From Caprella mutica (taxonomy: Eukaryota; Arthropoda; Malacostraca; Amphipoda; Caprellidae): a stretch of 64,000 bases of DNA. Below the pieces are notes generated by a model. The model was not told where the DNA came from, searched no databases, and worked only from the letters and a program-made list of their open reading frames with translations. Each line of letters starts with the position of its first letter. Positions within the stretch are counted from its first letter, which is position 1. Shown one piece after another: positions 1 to 10,349 of the stretch. Location: positions 1 to 64,000 of the forward strand of contig CANNZV010003128.1 in NCBI GenBank assembly GCA_947561585.1. The letters run 5' to 3'. The translations under genes were made by a program, and so were the position numbers.

Positions 1-328
1 CCGACTATTCCCAATATTAAGATAAACAATAATGGGATTGATATAAAAACCAAAAAAGAGAAGCTGCTAAATCCATATTTGAAGGTGTCGTTGCTGGAAC
101 TCCAATTTATTCCAGGTTATCAAAATACGATTATCATTAAGCATGGCGAATACTATACGGTTTATTCCAATTTGGAAGAAATTTTTTATCAAGAAAGGAG
201 ATCGAATAGTCCAAGGTCAGACTTTAGGTTATGTAAGCACCAATCGAAGGAAAAATAATACAGAAATGCATTTCGAGGTTTGGCGGCAAAAGAAACGACT
301 CAACCCAGTCGATTGGGTGCGTAAGTAA
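1..328 (+). pseudogene. M23 family peptidase, C-terminal part, frameshifted
   Basis: This is the C-terminal part of an EnvC/NlpD-like M23 (LytM) domain, the zinc peptidase fold that cuts or regulates cutting of peptidoglycan cross-links in the periplasm. The translated pieces contain the NNGIDI start of the domain, an HGEYYTVYSNL strand, a KGDRIVQGQTLGYV segment and a C-terminal EMHFEVW...LNPVDWV end, all typical of the family. The frame must change at least three times: near the A-run at 50, again before 100, and at a run of six T at 181-188 where five would keep the frame. The 5' end lies outside the window. Sequence between breaks looks fully conserved, so indel errors in the assembly are as likely as true decay. 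Whether the protein is an active peptidase or a degenerate activator cannot be judged from this part. Confidence 0.75.
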
Positions 329-476
329 TAGAAAGAGGCCATTTGAATAATCAAATATTTGAAATTTGTCTCACTAAAACCCGCAAGTAGAGACATCCTA
401 TTTTTTGTTATAGGATATACTTTCTTTTTAGGATACATATTCTTATTTTTACAAAAAAAAATAATTAAAAAATAAA

Positions 477-1492
477 ATGTGCTAGGAATATTTAGAACAA
501 ACCAAGTTTTTAGGCAATTTATTGTTGATTATTTACGCAGCATTATTGCACTTATCTTTGTTTGTAGTACCTTCTTCGTGGACACCAAAAGGTGCAGGTA
601 TTTTCAGTCTTGCTTTTATGATTGGATAGAACCAACAGGAATTGTGGCTTCAATTCTAGCTATTTTTATTGCTTAGTTTCAGGGCAGGATTTATCAATTT
701 TATCATTTCACAATATCGAATGTCTAGTGAAATTTCGCTGTTTCCTGGCTTGTTTTACATTCTGATAGCGAGTTTAATCCCCGATTTTCTCCATTTGTCG
801 CCTGTATTGATAGGAAATACATTTTTATAATTGCTTGTTTCAATTGATGGAAACCTATAAGAAATATTCCTGCGCAGGAAATATTTACAATGTTGGGTTT
901 TGGATAGGAATCGCGAGTCTATTTTATTTTTCTTTTACTCTATATATCGTATTGGCTTGGATTGGATTAAACATCTTACGGACATTGAAAATCAAAGAGC
1001 GAATTATTCTTTTGATAGGTTTTATAAGTCCCTATTTTTTGAGTTTTACCTATTATTTTTGGAATATTCATCGCATTATTTTTGGGAAACTCAATTTCTA
1101 AGAGTGTAAAGTTTTTCGATTTTATCTCAACCAATAATATGCTTAGTCTATATTTTGGTCTAGGATTTTACAGCCTTGTTTATACTTATTGCTATTTTTA
1201 ATGTTAGAACTTATGGTTTGAAGAAAAATATAAGAGTCCAAAAAAATAATGATATTCTCTTTTTCTCCCTTTTTATTAGTGCTTTTACACTCATATTTCA
1301 AGCTCAAATAGGCATAGAACATTTGCTGTTGTTGGCTATTCCATTAGGGGTTTTTTATCTCCTATAATTTACGAACATGAAGTCTAGCGCAGCAGAATCC
1401 TTACATCTTATTTTATTAGTAGCCATCTTGTTTTGCAGTATTATCCTTTGGTTTTTTAGACAATATCGCAATGATGAATCGTTTGCTATCTA
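477..1492 (+). pseudogene. Polytopic membrane protein, DUF6427-like, frameshifted
   Basis: A hydrophobic protein of about 335 residues is spread over several frames. It opens with MLGIFRTNQ and continues in another frame with a GNLLLIIYAALLHLSLF segment, then further hydrophobic segments around 900-1100 and 1180-1370, and ends with a hydrophobic helix followed by FRQYRNDESFAI and a stop at 1490-1492. The start motif and the six to eight membrane segments resemble the Bacteroidetes family DUF6427, whose function is unknown; this match is from memory of the family and is not certain. At least four frame changes are needed. The start is also unclear: an ATG at 477 overlaps a GTG at 479. It lies in the same damaged stretch as its neighbours on both sides. 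Confidence 0.5.
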
Positions 1493-1604
1493 ACCTAAAA
1501 AGGGTATTTTCTTGTTAAAATTTTCTTATAATTGATTGTAGAAGTGCAAAATTCTACATTTCATTGTATTATTGTAGCATCTTACAAATTATATCCCTTG
1601 AATT

Positions 1605-1768
1605 TAAGGCATAATCCAAAAATAAATGCGAATTGTGAGGCAGGTTCTTTTTCATCAGACGCGGCGCAAAACGTAGACATAGTCCTTTTACGTCGAGGCT
1701 TTGTAACAAAGTATGATGGAAAAAGAACCAAGTCAGATTTGCTAATTTATTCTTGAATTATGCCTAAA
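1605..1768. repeat. Imperfect inverted repeat, about 165 bp, MITE- or REP-like
   Basis: A left arm starting with AGGCATAATCC at 1607 and a right arm ending with ATGCCTAAA at 1767 are imperfect reverse complements over about 50 bases each. They include a shared GGTTCTTTTTC(C)ATCA core and enclose about 60 bases with their own short inversion. No gene signal is visible inside. The outermost bases of the right arm overlap the presumed start of the next small gene. Confidence 0.5.
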
Positions 1769-2026
1769 ACCTTCTATGGTTTAATCGAGGACGTATCAGA
1801 ACAAAACAGACACCAACACCTTCAATTAGTTAAATCAATTTGCCTATCTGCTGCACGCAGATAAACAATTTTCAATTGGCAATAAGTAGCAGTAAATTAT
1901 TTTCAATAATCTTGAAAATAATAATTCTACTATTTTCGTTCAAGCAACGGATAAACAAGGCAAGGAATAGACCCTCACTAATTTAGAAAATCTAAAGAAA
2001 GAATTGAGTTCAATTTTAGTTCAATA
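1759..2026 (+). pseudogene. Small unknown protein, about 88 aa, frameshifted
   Basis: An ATG at 1759 opens a frame beginning MPKTFYGLIEDVSEQNR that stops at 1863. From about 1944 another frame reads TDKQGKE, a stop, then TLTNLENLKKELSSILVQ, ending with a stop at 2026. Both pieces look like one small soluble protein with amphipathic helices. I do not recognise the family. The frame changes and the in-frame stop match the damage seen in the neighbouring genes. It may be the partner of the following DsbD-alpha gene only by position; nothing else links them. Confidence 0.3.
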
Positions 2027-2058
2027 GAACAAGCAATTTTAAAAATATTATTTACAAT

Positions 2059-2530
2059 TTGAAAGGCTTTTATTATCACTTTGTTTGTATGTTGTACATT
2101 TGGTTACCTTTTTGCACAACAAGCTATGCCTGTAAAATGGACGTTTGCAGCAGAAAAAATTGACAACCAAAATTACGAATTAATCATGACCCGCTAGCGT
2201 AGAACGTGGTTGGTATGTTTACTCTCAAAATTTGAAGGAAGGAGGTCCGATTGCAACTAATTTTAGCTTCGATGAAGAACAAGCAATCGAATTGCTTGGT
2301 AAATCAACGAGGTTGGAAAAAAGAAAGAAGGTTACGACGATATGTTCGAAATGAACATTGTAAAATATAGCGATAAAGTTAAGTTTATGCAAAAGGTGAA
2401 AGTCAAAAAAGGAACGAAAACCATTAAAGGTTTTGTCGAATTTATGACACTTGCGACGACACGCGTTGCTTACCTCCCATCTGAAGTCCCTTTTTCTATA
2501 GATTTAAATAGAAAATATCTTTACGGCTAA
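2059..2530 (+). pseudogene. Stand-alone DsbD-alpha-like (protein-disulfide reductase N-terminal domain) protein, frameshifted
   Basis: A signal-peptide-like stretch ending in LFAQQ is followed by a single domain of the DsbD N-terminal type: PVKWTFAAEKI, WYVYSQNLKEGGPIATNF, GKKKEGYDDMFEMNIVKY, GFVEFMT and a CDDTRCLPPSEVPFSIDL end. In DsbD the two cysteines of the CDxxRCLPP motif pass electrons to periplasmic partners. The family role, accepting reducing power for periplasmic thiol proteins, is known; the role of this single-domain copy is inference. The exact start is uncertain because a stop interrupts the best frame near 2060, and at least four frame changes occur, including two that compensate around the cysteine motif at 2448-2470. 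About 220 bases without a gene separate it from the full DsbD downstream. Confidence 0.7.
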
Positions 2531-2754
2531 ATACCTTTAGCCGAATAAAATCATAGTATTGGCAATAAGTTCTCTCGAAATGTCTTCGGAGCACAAATTT
2601 TAATTGGTATTGGTGATAAGCAGTTATAAAACTTGCTGCCAATTGCGTATTTTGGCGTTTGTATTAAGGAATAGTTTAATGTATAACTTATTTCGCAGAC
2701 AAGCGTTATTGAAGAAGCAGCATTATTTGCTAATTTTTTAGATTAATTTACGTC

Positions 2755-5595
2755 ATGAGAATCATATTGCACTACTTTGTTTTTTTGGGTACTATTGTAA
2801 GCCCTGCTTTTGCACAAATTTACAATCCCGTTTCTTGGGAAACTTCCTACAATCAAGTCAACGAAACCGAATTTGACCTGATTTATACCGCCACTATCAA
2901 AGATGGTTGGACGATCTATTCGCAATACCCGAAAGCGATGATGGTCCTGTTGCGAACGTCTGTCACTTATGATGAAGGGCGCACATTTCCAAACTGTTGG
3001 CAAAAATAAAAGAAGCAGAAACCAATCGTAAAGAAGGCTTTGATAAGCTTTTTGATATGAATGTAGTAAAATATGCCAAAAAAAGCTGTTTTTTACCCAA
3101 CGTGTAAAGGTATCGGATAGCTCCAAACCCATTAAGGTTATGTCAATTTTATGACTTGCGATGCGACCAAATGTTTGCCGCCTTCTGATTTTGATTTTTG
3201 AATTCAACTCGAAGCCAAAACAGTTGCCGAACCTCCGAAAACGGGTTCGACAAAGCCAGCGGTTGATATAAAAAAGAAACACCTAAAGTAATAGAACAGA
3301 CCAAAGAATCCATTAAAATACAGCTCAAACGACCAAAGATGCGGTAAAAAACACGGGAACGGCTATCAAACAAAGTACCCAAAATACAGCTACAAAAGTC
3401 AAAGAGGCTATAAAGAAAGAAAACTAAGAAAGTAGAACAAAAACCTGCCATCGCCATCGCTCCCATAGAGGGAATTGCTGATGACGAAGAGGAATCCGAA
3501 TCCGAGCAATCGGGCTTATTGGATCCTGTTTCTTGGTCGGGCGCAGTCAAAAAAATAAATGCAATGAACACCAAATCGTGTTTACGGCGACATGGAAAAA
3601 AAATTGGTCTATCTATTCTCAGTTACCGAAGAAGGTGGCCCAATTCCGACTTCTTTTGAATTTGACAAAGGAGATCATTTTTGAATTGCTAGGAAAAACC
3701 GCAGAAGCAGGGAAGAAGAAAGAAGGGCCCGACAAGCCTTTTTGATGGCGTAAATGTGATCAAATTTATAAAAGGGCCCGTCAATTTTACCCAAAAAGTG
3801 AAAGCCAAAGATGCCTAGCCAACCAATAACGGGTTATTTGACTTATATGACTTGCGATGAAAGTCGTTGCTTGCCACCCACAGAAGTCGATTATTATGCA
3901 GACTTGGGCAAAGGAACTTTTCTTATCGGAAGTGCCGCCACCAATGCAATTGATGCGATAAAAAGTACAGGAAGTACAGGGAATTCAATACAATCAAACA
4001 CTACTAATAGTTCCATGAATAATGGAATTGCTAGTAGAAATATCAATGGAAATACAATAGACCAAGTGCGTCCTATTGTCAAACAAAACCTACCTAAAAC
4101 CTATAGGTAATTGCGGAGACAAAGAATCAGCAGAAGGACAAAATTACTTTTGGACTTTTATTTTTGGTTTCCTTGGGTGGATTACTTGCTTTGTTAACGC
4201 CATGCGTTTTTCCAATGATTCCACTAACGGTTAGTTTCTTTACTAAAAGGTAGTAAAGATAGAGCTTCTGGTATCAGAAATGGTTTAACTTATGGTCTAT
4301 CAATCATTGTTATTTATGTAGCGATTGGATTGTTTGATTACAGGTGTTTTTGGACCAACAGCACTCAATGAATTATCTACAAACTGGATTGCCAAACGTT
4401 GCTTTTTTCTTGATATTTGTCTTTTTCGCTTTCCTCTTTTTTGGTTATTACGAAATAACATTGCCCAGTGCATTAGCCAATAAGAGTGATTCTATGGCTG
4501 ATAAAGGAGGACTTATAGGAACTTTTTTCATGGCATTTTACCTTGGCAATTGTTTTCTTTTTCATGTACAGGGCCAATTATCGGTTCTGCGATTGTTGCT
4601 TCGGCTACCGATACTTGGGGACCAATGGTTGTTATGCTAGGATTTTCGACAGCTTTGGCATTGCCATTCGGTTTGTTTGCAGCATTTCCAGCTTGGCTCA
4701 ATTCTTTGCCTCAATCAGGAGGTTGGATGACTTCTGTCAAAGTGGTACTTGGATTTTTGGAATTGGCATTGCATTGAAAATTCCTTATCAGTTGCCGATA
4801 TGACGATGGGATGGGGCATATTGCCTTATGAACTTTTTATGGGCGCGTGGATTATTATATTTGCACTTACGACAGCTTATTTATTGGGATATATTCGTTT
4901 TCCACATGATGGGCCAATAAAGAAATATTCAGCCACTCGATTGGGTTTTGTCGCACTATTTGCCGCTTTGACACTTTATTTATGTACAGGTTTTATGTAT
5001 AATGAAAAAACCAAAGCTTAATGACTCTTTGGCTATCATGAGTGGATTGGCACCGCAGCACATTATAATTTGTTCTTGCCAGAGCCCGAACCAAACAAGG
5101 ATATCAAAGCACGTTTTTCTTCTTTTAACCAAATGTGCGAATAACCTCGATTGTTTCAAAGATTATTATGAAGGGATGACTTATGCCAAAGAAAAAAACA
5201 TGCCTGTCCTGTTAGATTTTACCAGGACATGGTTGTGTCAATTGTCGTAAGACCGAAGAACATATTTGGGTGACCGACAAAGTATGGAACAGTATAGCAG
5301 AAGATTATGTACTGATTTCTTTGTATGTCGATGATCGAAAGAAGTTAGATGATATTTTGGTTTCTAAATCAAGAAATGTGAAATTGAGAAATATTGGTAA
5401 CCTTTGGGCCGATTTCCAAATTGTAAATTTTGACCAAAATTCACAACCTTTATATGTAATGATGACTCCTGACGAAAAAGTGTTGGCTAATCCAAGAGGT
5501 TACCACGAAGGAGCTGCTGATTATTATGAGTTCCTCGAATGTGGCTTAAAGCTTTCAAAGAAGAGAGCGGAAAAACCATGTTGGGTGCAAAATAA
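2755..5595 (+). pseudogene. dsbD: Thiol:disulfide interchange protein DsbD with two N-terminal alpha domains, frameshifted
   Basis: DsbD carries electrons from cytoplasmic thioredoxin across the inner membrane to periplasmic substrates. Pieces in order: a signal peptide (MRIILHYFVFLGTIVSPAFAQ); a first alpha domain ending in CDATKCLPP (about 3150-3190); a Lys/Thr/Ala-rich linker; a second alpha domain (DPVSWSGAVKKI to CDESRCLPPTEV, about 3515-3890); the eight-helix CcdA-like membrane domain with LTPCVFPMIPLT near 4191-4226 and SCTGPIIGS near 4560-4590; and a thioredoxin domain with the CVNCRK redox site near 5232-5250. It ends with a stop at 5593-5595. I count more than ten frame changes. Between them the protein is well conserved and all redox cysteines are present, which argues for indel error. 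Having two alpha domains in one chain is unusual. Confidence 0.85.
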
Positions 5596-5616
5596 AGCTA
5601 GTTGGAAGCAGAAAGA

Positions 5617-5650
5617 AGCCTTTTTGAGCAATGCTCGAAAAGGCTTTTTT
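5617..5650 (+). terminator. Rho-independent terminator after dsbD
   Basis: A 13-bp stem (AGCCTTTTTGAGC pairing with GCTCGAAAAGGCT) with a three-base loop is followed by a T run at 5646-5650. It lies 21 bases after the dsbD stop codon. Confidence 0.8.
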
Positions 5651-5704
5651 CTGCTCAAGTTCGAAGTATAAACGTGTTAGCCAAAACTATTGAAAAAAAA
5701 TAGA

Positions 5705-6443
5705 ATGAGTAAATTGTATAGAGAATTAGCTGAAGTTTATGAAGCGATGTATGCAACATTTATAGATTATAGAGAAGAATTTGCTTTCTATAGAAATATA
5801 TTGAGATCTTACAATAAAAACAGTGTTTTAGAAATAGGAAGTGGAACTGGAAATTTACCAAGCTATTTACCGAAGATGGCTTAGAATATTTAGGATTGGA
5901 CTTGAGTAATGAAATGATCGATATAGCAACAAGAAATAATCCGAAATTGTGTTTCCTAGAAGGAGATATGCGAAGTTTCGAACTTGAATCTTAATCGAGA
6001 GTGCATTGATAACAGGAGATCAATAAGTTATTTAGTTAAAAATGAAGATTTAAATTTAGCATTTAACAGTATTCATAAGAATTTAAGAAAGGTGGAATAC
6101 TTTGTTTTGATTTTATAGATGCAAACAGATTCATTCCAGAAATCTTAAAAAAAGAGAAAATAATTCATAAGGCAACTTTTGAAGACAATAATTATATTCG
6201 TGAAAGTAAATGGTCTTAAATTTGAAATATGGAATGGACTTAAAATGGGATGCAAAATATATAAAAGAAATAGAAGGGGAATATCATGATATAGGAGAAG
6301 ATACAGAGATAGTAAGATCCTTTACAAAAAATGAGATTGAGTTATTTCTGGCAATAAATAAATTTGAGGTCCTCGAAATAATCGATAGACAGACTTATGC
6401 CTTTCCGACTTATGTGATTGTGGCAAAGAAAATTCAAAATTAA
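5705..6443 (+). pseudogene. Class I SAM-dependent methyltransferase, frameshifted
   Basis: The protein starts MSKLYRELAEVYEAMYATFIDYREEF and carries the SAM-binding motif I LEIGSGTGN at about residues 45-53. It continues with LGLDLSNEMIDIA (motif II), LEGDMRSFEL, and an LRKGGILCFDFID strand typical of the Methyltransf_25 fold. The C-terminal half (6210-6443) reads through to AFPTYVIVAKKIQN and a stop. At least four frame changes are needed (near 5870, 5990, 6090 and 6205). The intact protein would be about 245 residues, the normal size for the family. The substrate cannot be inferred. It lies just downstream of the dsbD terminator, so it is probably transcribed on its own. Confidence 0.75.
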
Positions 6444-6447
6444 AACA

Positions 6448-6520
6448 TTCAAAAAGGTCAACATCCCAACAAGCGTTACGCATTACGCATTACAACATTA
6501 CGCATTAAAAAAGGTCAACA
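6448..6520. repeat. Short direct repeats between convergent genes
   Basis: The heptamer-like unit ACGCATT recurs three to four times, and the block AAAAAGGTCAACATC occurs at both edges of this stretch. It sits between the methyltransferase stop and the 3' end of the lytic transglycosylase. No terminator hairpin is obvious. Confidence 0.45.
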
Positions 6521-6533
6521 TCTCGCTCAGCGT

Positions 6534-7477
6534 TTACTTCTTCGGTACTTTTATCAAATATTCTTTCCTACGATTATTGGTCAATTTACTAGAAATGAGC
6601 CACGGATTATACAACCTTGAGCATACGGTAAGACAAGCCATTTCTTTCAGCCCAATCGCCCCAATTAGAGACACTTTCATTGACTACAATATTGACATAA
6701 TCATTCATAGGGCGATACAAATGTTTGTTCTCAATTTGAAAACCAAACTGCGCAGGATTATTGATAATCTCTTTATACGCCAAAATTCGGAACACATATC
6801 GAGAAGTCTCTTGATTGAGATTGAGGTCATAATAATTATCTTGTCTTTGAGCTTCCATTTCTTTGCGTAAGCGACTTCCACCCATATTGTACGCAGCCGC
6901 AGCCAAAGTCCCAAGAACCAAACCGATTTTTCAATTTTTTGAGGTATTTGCAAGCCGCTTCGGTCGATTTTTCCAGATTATAACGTTCGTCTACTTCCGT
7001 TGCAATCTCCAAACCATACTCCAAGCCTGTTCCTTTCATAAACTGCCACAAACCTTTTGCGCCAGCAGGAGAGGAGACATTGCGCAAGCCGCTTTCGGCT
7101 ACAGCCAAATATTTGAAATCTTCGGGAATCCCATTTTTTGCTAGAATATTACTAATTGTTGGCAAATAACGATTCGCCAATTTGATATATTGAATCGTTG
7201 CGGAATGACGATAGGAATTGACCAACAATTCTCTATCCAAGCGTTCCATCGCATCAAAATTATCCAAAGGAAGGTTTTCGCCTGCAAAAGCATATTGTTT
7301 ATTGAGATCAATTCCTGTGATGATTTGGGGCAGTTTTCCTTGTGTTGCTGCTTTTTCGTTGGAAGAAATTGCTTTTTTATCATTTGGATTTTGCTCGCTT
7401 GTTTTATAGGAACTAAAAAAGGCAAAGCTCAATAGAGAAGCAATTACAATAGAGTAGAAAGAGATGGATTTTATCAT
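6534..7477 (-). CDS. Membrane-bound lytic murein transglycosylase (MltD-like, SLT domain), frameshifted
   Basis: This enzyme cleaves the glycan strands of peptidoglycan to 1,6-anhydro products. The intact N-terminal piece (6836-7477) has a membrane or signal segment at residues 5-24, then the SLT domain with the AVAESGLRN motif whose Glu (about residue 128) is the catalytic acid, followed by AGAKGLWQFMKGTGLEYGL. A frame change near 6915 leads to the AAAYNMGG motif and the rest of the domain (6607-6921). A second change near 6617 restores a family-typical YNPWL end and a stop at 6534-6536. The full protein would be about 314 residues. No LysM domain is seen, unlike the longer classical MltD. 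It is the last gene of the densely frameshifted stretch. Confidence 0.85.
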
Positions 7478-7603
7478 TTGTTGTCTGTTATTCTAATTTC
7501 AAATAGCAAGATAGATAGTTTTTAAATTAGAAGCTATTTTTCAAACTATTTTATGAGAATTTTAAAAATTATAACAGTGTCTACAGACTAAATCTATGGG
7601 ACT

Positions 7604-7637
7604 AAAAAAAGAGCCTTCATTTGAAAAATGAAGGCTC
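7604..7637 (-). terminator. Terminator of the leu operon
   Basis: GAGCCTTCATTT pairs with AAATGAAGGCTC (7611-7637). On the minus strand the stem is followed by a T run, which appears as the A run 7604-7610 on the plus strand. It lies about 45 bases after the leuA stop. Confidence 0.8.
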
Positions 7638-7683
7638 GAATATTATATATTATCGTTGTTGTATCCAAATTTGTTGCTGAAAA

Positions 7684-9237
7684 TCAGACTTCTTGCACGA
7701 GTGCTTCTTGTAGCTCTTTTTCTTGCTTTATTTTTTGATGAAAGTCGATAGGCAATTTATTAATCGCATCTATATAGGATTTGACGGAAGCGACCACAAT
7801 ATCTGTATCTACTCCAAAACCTTGATAAAATTGATTGCCTCGCTTTATACGCAAGTGTACTTTGTTTGTGTCTTTACTGCCATTCATTGACTGAACCATG
7901 TATTCTTCCACGCATAATTTTTCGCCCACTATTTTATCTATCGCTCTATAAGCGGCATTTACAGGGCCGTTTCCATTGGCAGCACGACGATAAATTTCAC
8001 CATTGATTTTCAAATCTATCGTTGCGACCGCACGTACACTATCGCCACAAAGCACTTGTACAAAATCGACTTCGACAGCTTGTTCCTTGACTTCGCCTTC
8101 CATGAGCAAAATCAAATCTCCATCCTGCAAATCTTTTTTGCTATCCGCCATTTCGAGAAATGCCTCATAAATAGAAATCATTTCTTCTTTGCTCAAATCT
8201 TGATAACCCAAACGTTCCAAGTGATATTTGAGGGCAGCTTTTCCGCTTCGAGCGGTCAAAACGATGGAGTTTTGAGCAATTCCAACATCTTCAGGATTGA
8301 TGATTTCATAGTTTTCTCTGTTTTTTAAAACGCCATCTTGATGAATACCCGAAGAGTGCGCAAAAGCGTTGCGCCCAACAATTGCCTTGTTGGGTTGGAC
8401 GGGCATTCGCATGAGTTTCGAAACCAATAAGCTCAAATGATGAATTCGTTTGCTGTCTATATTGGTATGAAAAGGCAATTCTTTATGTGTTTGCAAAATC
8501 ATGGCAATTTCTTCTAAAGAAGTATTGCCAGCTCGCTCGCCAATGCCATTGATAGTAACTTCTACTTGTCGTGCGCCATGCTGAATGCCCGCCAAAGTAT
8601 TGGCGGTCGCCATTCCCAAATCATTGTGGCAATGACAAGAAATAATGGCTTGGTCGATATTGGAAACATGGTCAAAAAGGTACTTGATTTTTGCGCCATA
8701 TTCGCTTGGCAAACAGTAGCCCGTTGTATCGGGAATATTGACAACTGTCGCTCCTGCTTTTATCACAGCTTCGACCATTTGAGCTAGAAAAGCATTGTCG
8801 GCTCGACCTGCATCTTCGCAATAAAATTCCACATCTTCTACAAAAGATTTGGCATATTTGGTGGCTCGTACGCCTCGCTCAATCACATCGGCTCTATTGC
8901 TTTTGAACTTGTGTTGGATGTGATAATCGGATGCGCCAATTCCTGTGTGTATACGAGGATGTTTGGCATATTGAAGGGCTTCTGCTGCCACTTTTATATC
9001 GTTTTCGACGGCTCGTGTCAAGGCACAAATCGTAGGATTGGAAATGGCTTTTGAGATTTCTACTACCGACTGGAAATCCCCTGGACTCGACACAGGAAAA
9101 CCTGCTTCTATTACATCCACGCCCATGATTTCCAAAGCTTTAGCAATTTCTATTTTTTCGGGTGTAGAAAGCTGACAACCAGGAACTTGTTCTCCATCAC
9201 GTAAAGTGGTATCAAAGACAAATATTTTATCGCTCAT
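7684..9237 (-). CDS. leuA: 2-isopropylmalate synthase
   Basis: LeuA condenses acetyl-CoA with 2-oxoisovalerate, the first committed step of leucine synthesis. The 517-residue protein is full length for the short bacterial type. Residues 9-17 are DTTLRDGEQ, the start of the HMGL-like TIM barrel with its metal-binding Asp. The [12 protein letters not shown] motif carries metal ligands and the [13 protein letters not shown] motif is also present. The last 130 or so residues form the LeuA dimer/allosteric domain ([18 protein letters not shown]...), which gives feedback inhibition by leucine in the family. The start codon is 11 bases after the leuB stop, so the two are co-transcribed. It is the last gene of the leuCDBA operon and is followed by a strong terminator. 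Confidence 0.97.
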   Translation of the reverse strand: MSDKIFVFDTTLRDGEQVPGCQLSTPEKIEIAKALEIMGVDVIEAGFPVSSPGDFQSVVEISKAISNPTICALTRAVENDIKVAAEALQYAKHPRIHTGIGASDYHIQHKFKSNRADVIERGVRATKYAKSFVEDVEFYCEDAGRADNAFLAQMVEAVIKAGATVVNIPDTTGYCLPSEYGAKIKYLFDHVSNIDQAIISCHCHNDLGMATANTLAGIQHGARQVEVTINGIGERAGNTSLEEIAMILQTHKELPFHTNIDSKRIHHLSLLVSKLMRMPVQPNKAIVGRNAFAHSSGIHQDGVLKNRENYEIINPEDVGIAQNSIVLTARSGKAALKYHLERLGYQDLSKEEMISIYEAFLEMADSKKDLQDGDLILLMEGEVKEQAVEVDFVQVLCGDSVRAVATIDLKINGEIYRRAANGNGPVNAAYRAIDKIVGEKLCVEEYMVQSMNGSKDTNKVHLRIKRGNQFYQGFGVDTDIVVASVKSYIDAINKLPIDFHQKIKQEKELQEALVQEV

Positions 9238-9248
9238 TGTTTTTTAGA

Positions 9249-10349
9249 TTAATCGGTTATAATGGTAGGAACAGAAGTTTGTATCCATTCAATGACTTTT
9301 GCGCCAATTTCTTTTGTTCCTAAAATTAGATTAGAAGGAGTCGTTTTGTCGGCAATATCGGCGGTTCGATAGCCTTGCTTTAGCAAGCTATCAACGGCTT
9401 GAATGACCGTTTGACTTTCTTCTTTCATGCCAAATTCATTGTTCAACATCAGCGCAACCGACAAAATAGTTGCCAAAGGATTGGCTTTGTTTTGTCTAGC
9501 AATATCAGGTGCAGAACCATGAATAGGTTCGTACAAACCAACTTGTTCTCCGACCGAAGCGGAAGGCAACATACCGAGCGAACCCGAAATTTGAGAAGCT
9601 TGGTCGGTCAAAATATCGCCAAACATATTGCCCGTTACTACGACATCAAATTGTCGTGGATCTCGAATCAATTGCATGGCAGCATTGTCTATAAATAGGT
9701 GTTTGAGTTCTACTTCGGGATATTCTTTTGCCAAGTCTTGCATGGTTTCCCGCCACAATCGAGACGATTCCAAGACATTGGCTTTGTCGATAGAATGCAC
9801 TACTTTTTTCCGTGTCATCGCTGCTTCAAAAGCCTTGCGTCCGATACGTTGGACTTCCATTTTGGAATAAACCATAGTGTCTCTAGCTTCTGTTCTGTCT
9901 GCATTTCGTTCTCGTGGTGTTCCGAAATAAATCCCACCTGTAAGCTCTCTAAAAAAGAGTATATCTACTTCATCCAAAATTTCGGGCTTGAGACTCGACG
10001 CTCCTTGCAATTCCTTGAAAATGATAATCGGACGTATATTGCAATACAAACCGAGCGTTTTGCGAATTTCCAATAAACCTTGTTCGGGACGCACTTTTAA
10101 ACTCGGATTGTTGTCGTACATCGGATGTCCGACTGCTCCCAACAAAATAGCATCTGCATCTTGGCAACGAGCTATGGTTTCGGGAGGCAAAGGATGGCCC
10201 GTTGCTTCAATAGCTGCATGTCCTAATAGTGCTTCGTCAAATTGAAAATCGTGTCCGTAAATGTCGGCAATTGTTTGCAACACATTGACTCCCCATTGAG
10301 TCACTTCTTTTCCTATTCCATCTCCTGCGAGAATTGTTATTTTTTTCAT
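9249..10349 (-). CDS. leuB: 3-isopropylmalate dehydrogenase
   Basis: LeuB oxidises and decarboxylates 3-isopropylmalate with NAD+ to the leucine precursor 2-oxoisocaproate. The 366-residue protein has the family start ITILAGDGIGKEV, the substrate-binding region LLEIRKTLGLYCNIRP, the FFRELTGGIYFG strand, the catalytic Tyr/Lys region, the metal-binding MFGDILTDQASQISGSLGMLPSAS and the NAD-binding EPIHGSAPDIA. Length and motifs are intact. It is separated from leuD upstream by about 290 bases that contain a tandem octamer repeat, an unusually long gap inside this operon, so it may have its own promoter. leuA follows after 11 bases. Confidence 0.97.
   Translation of the reverse strand: MKKITILAGDGIGKEVTQWGVNVLQTIADIYGHDFQFDEALLGHAAIEATGHPLPPETIARCQDADAILLGAVGHPMYDNNPSLKVRPEQGLLEIRKTLGLYCNIRPIIIFKELQGASSLKPEILDEVDILFFRELTGGIYFGTPRERNADRTEARDTMVYSKMEVQRIGRKAFEAAMTRKKVVHSIDKANVLESSRLWRETMQDLAKEYPEVELKHLFIDNAAMQLIRDPRQFDVVVTGNMFGDILTDQASQISGSLGMLPSASVGEQVGLYEPIHGSAPDIARQNKANPLATILSVALMLNNEFGMKEESQTVIQAVDSLLKQGYRTADIADKTTPSNLILGTKEIGAKVIEWIQTSVPTIITD

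Noticed and set aside
1532..1756. 74-codon plus-strand frame
   Set aside because: It runs through an imperfect inverted repeat and has no protein-like character.
2743..3574. Long minus-strand frames (179 and 141 codons) opposite dsbD
   Set aside because: They are shadows of the DsbD alpha-domain and linker coding strand, whose protein is clearly conserved.
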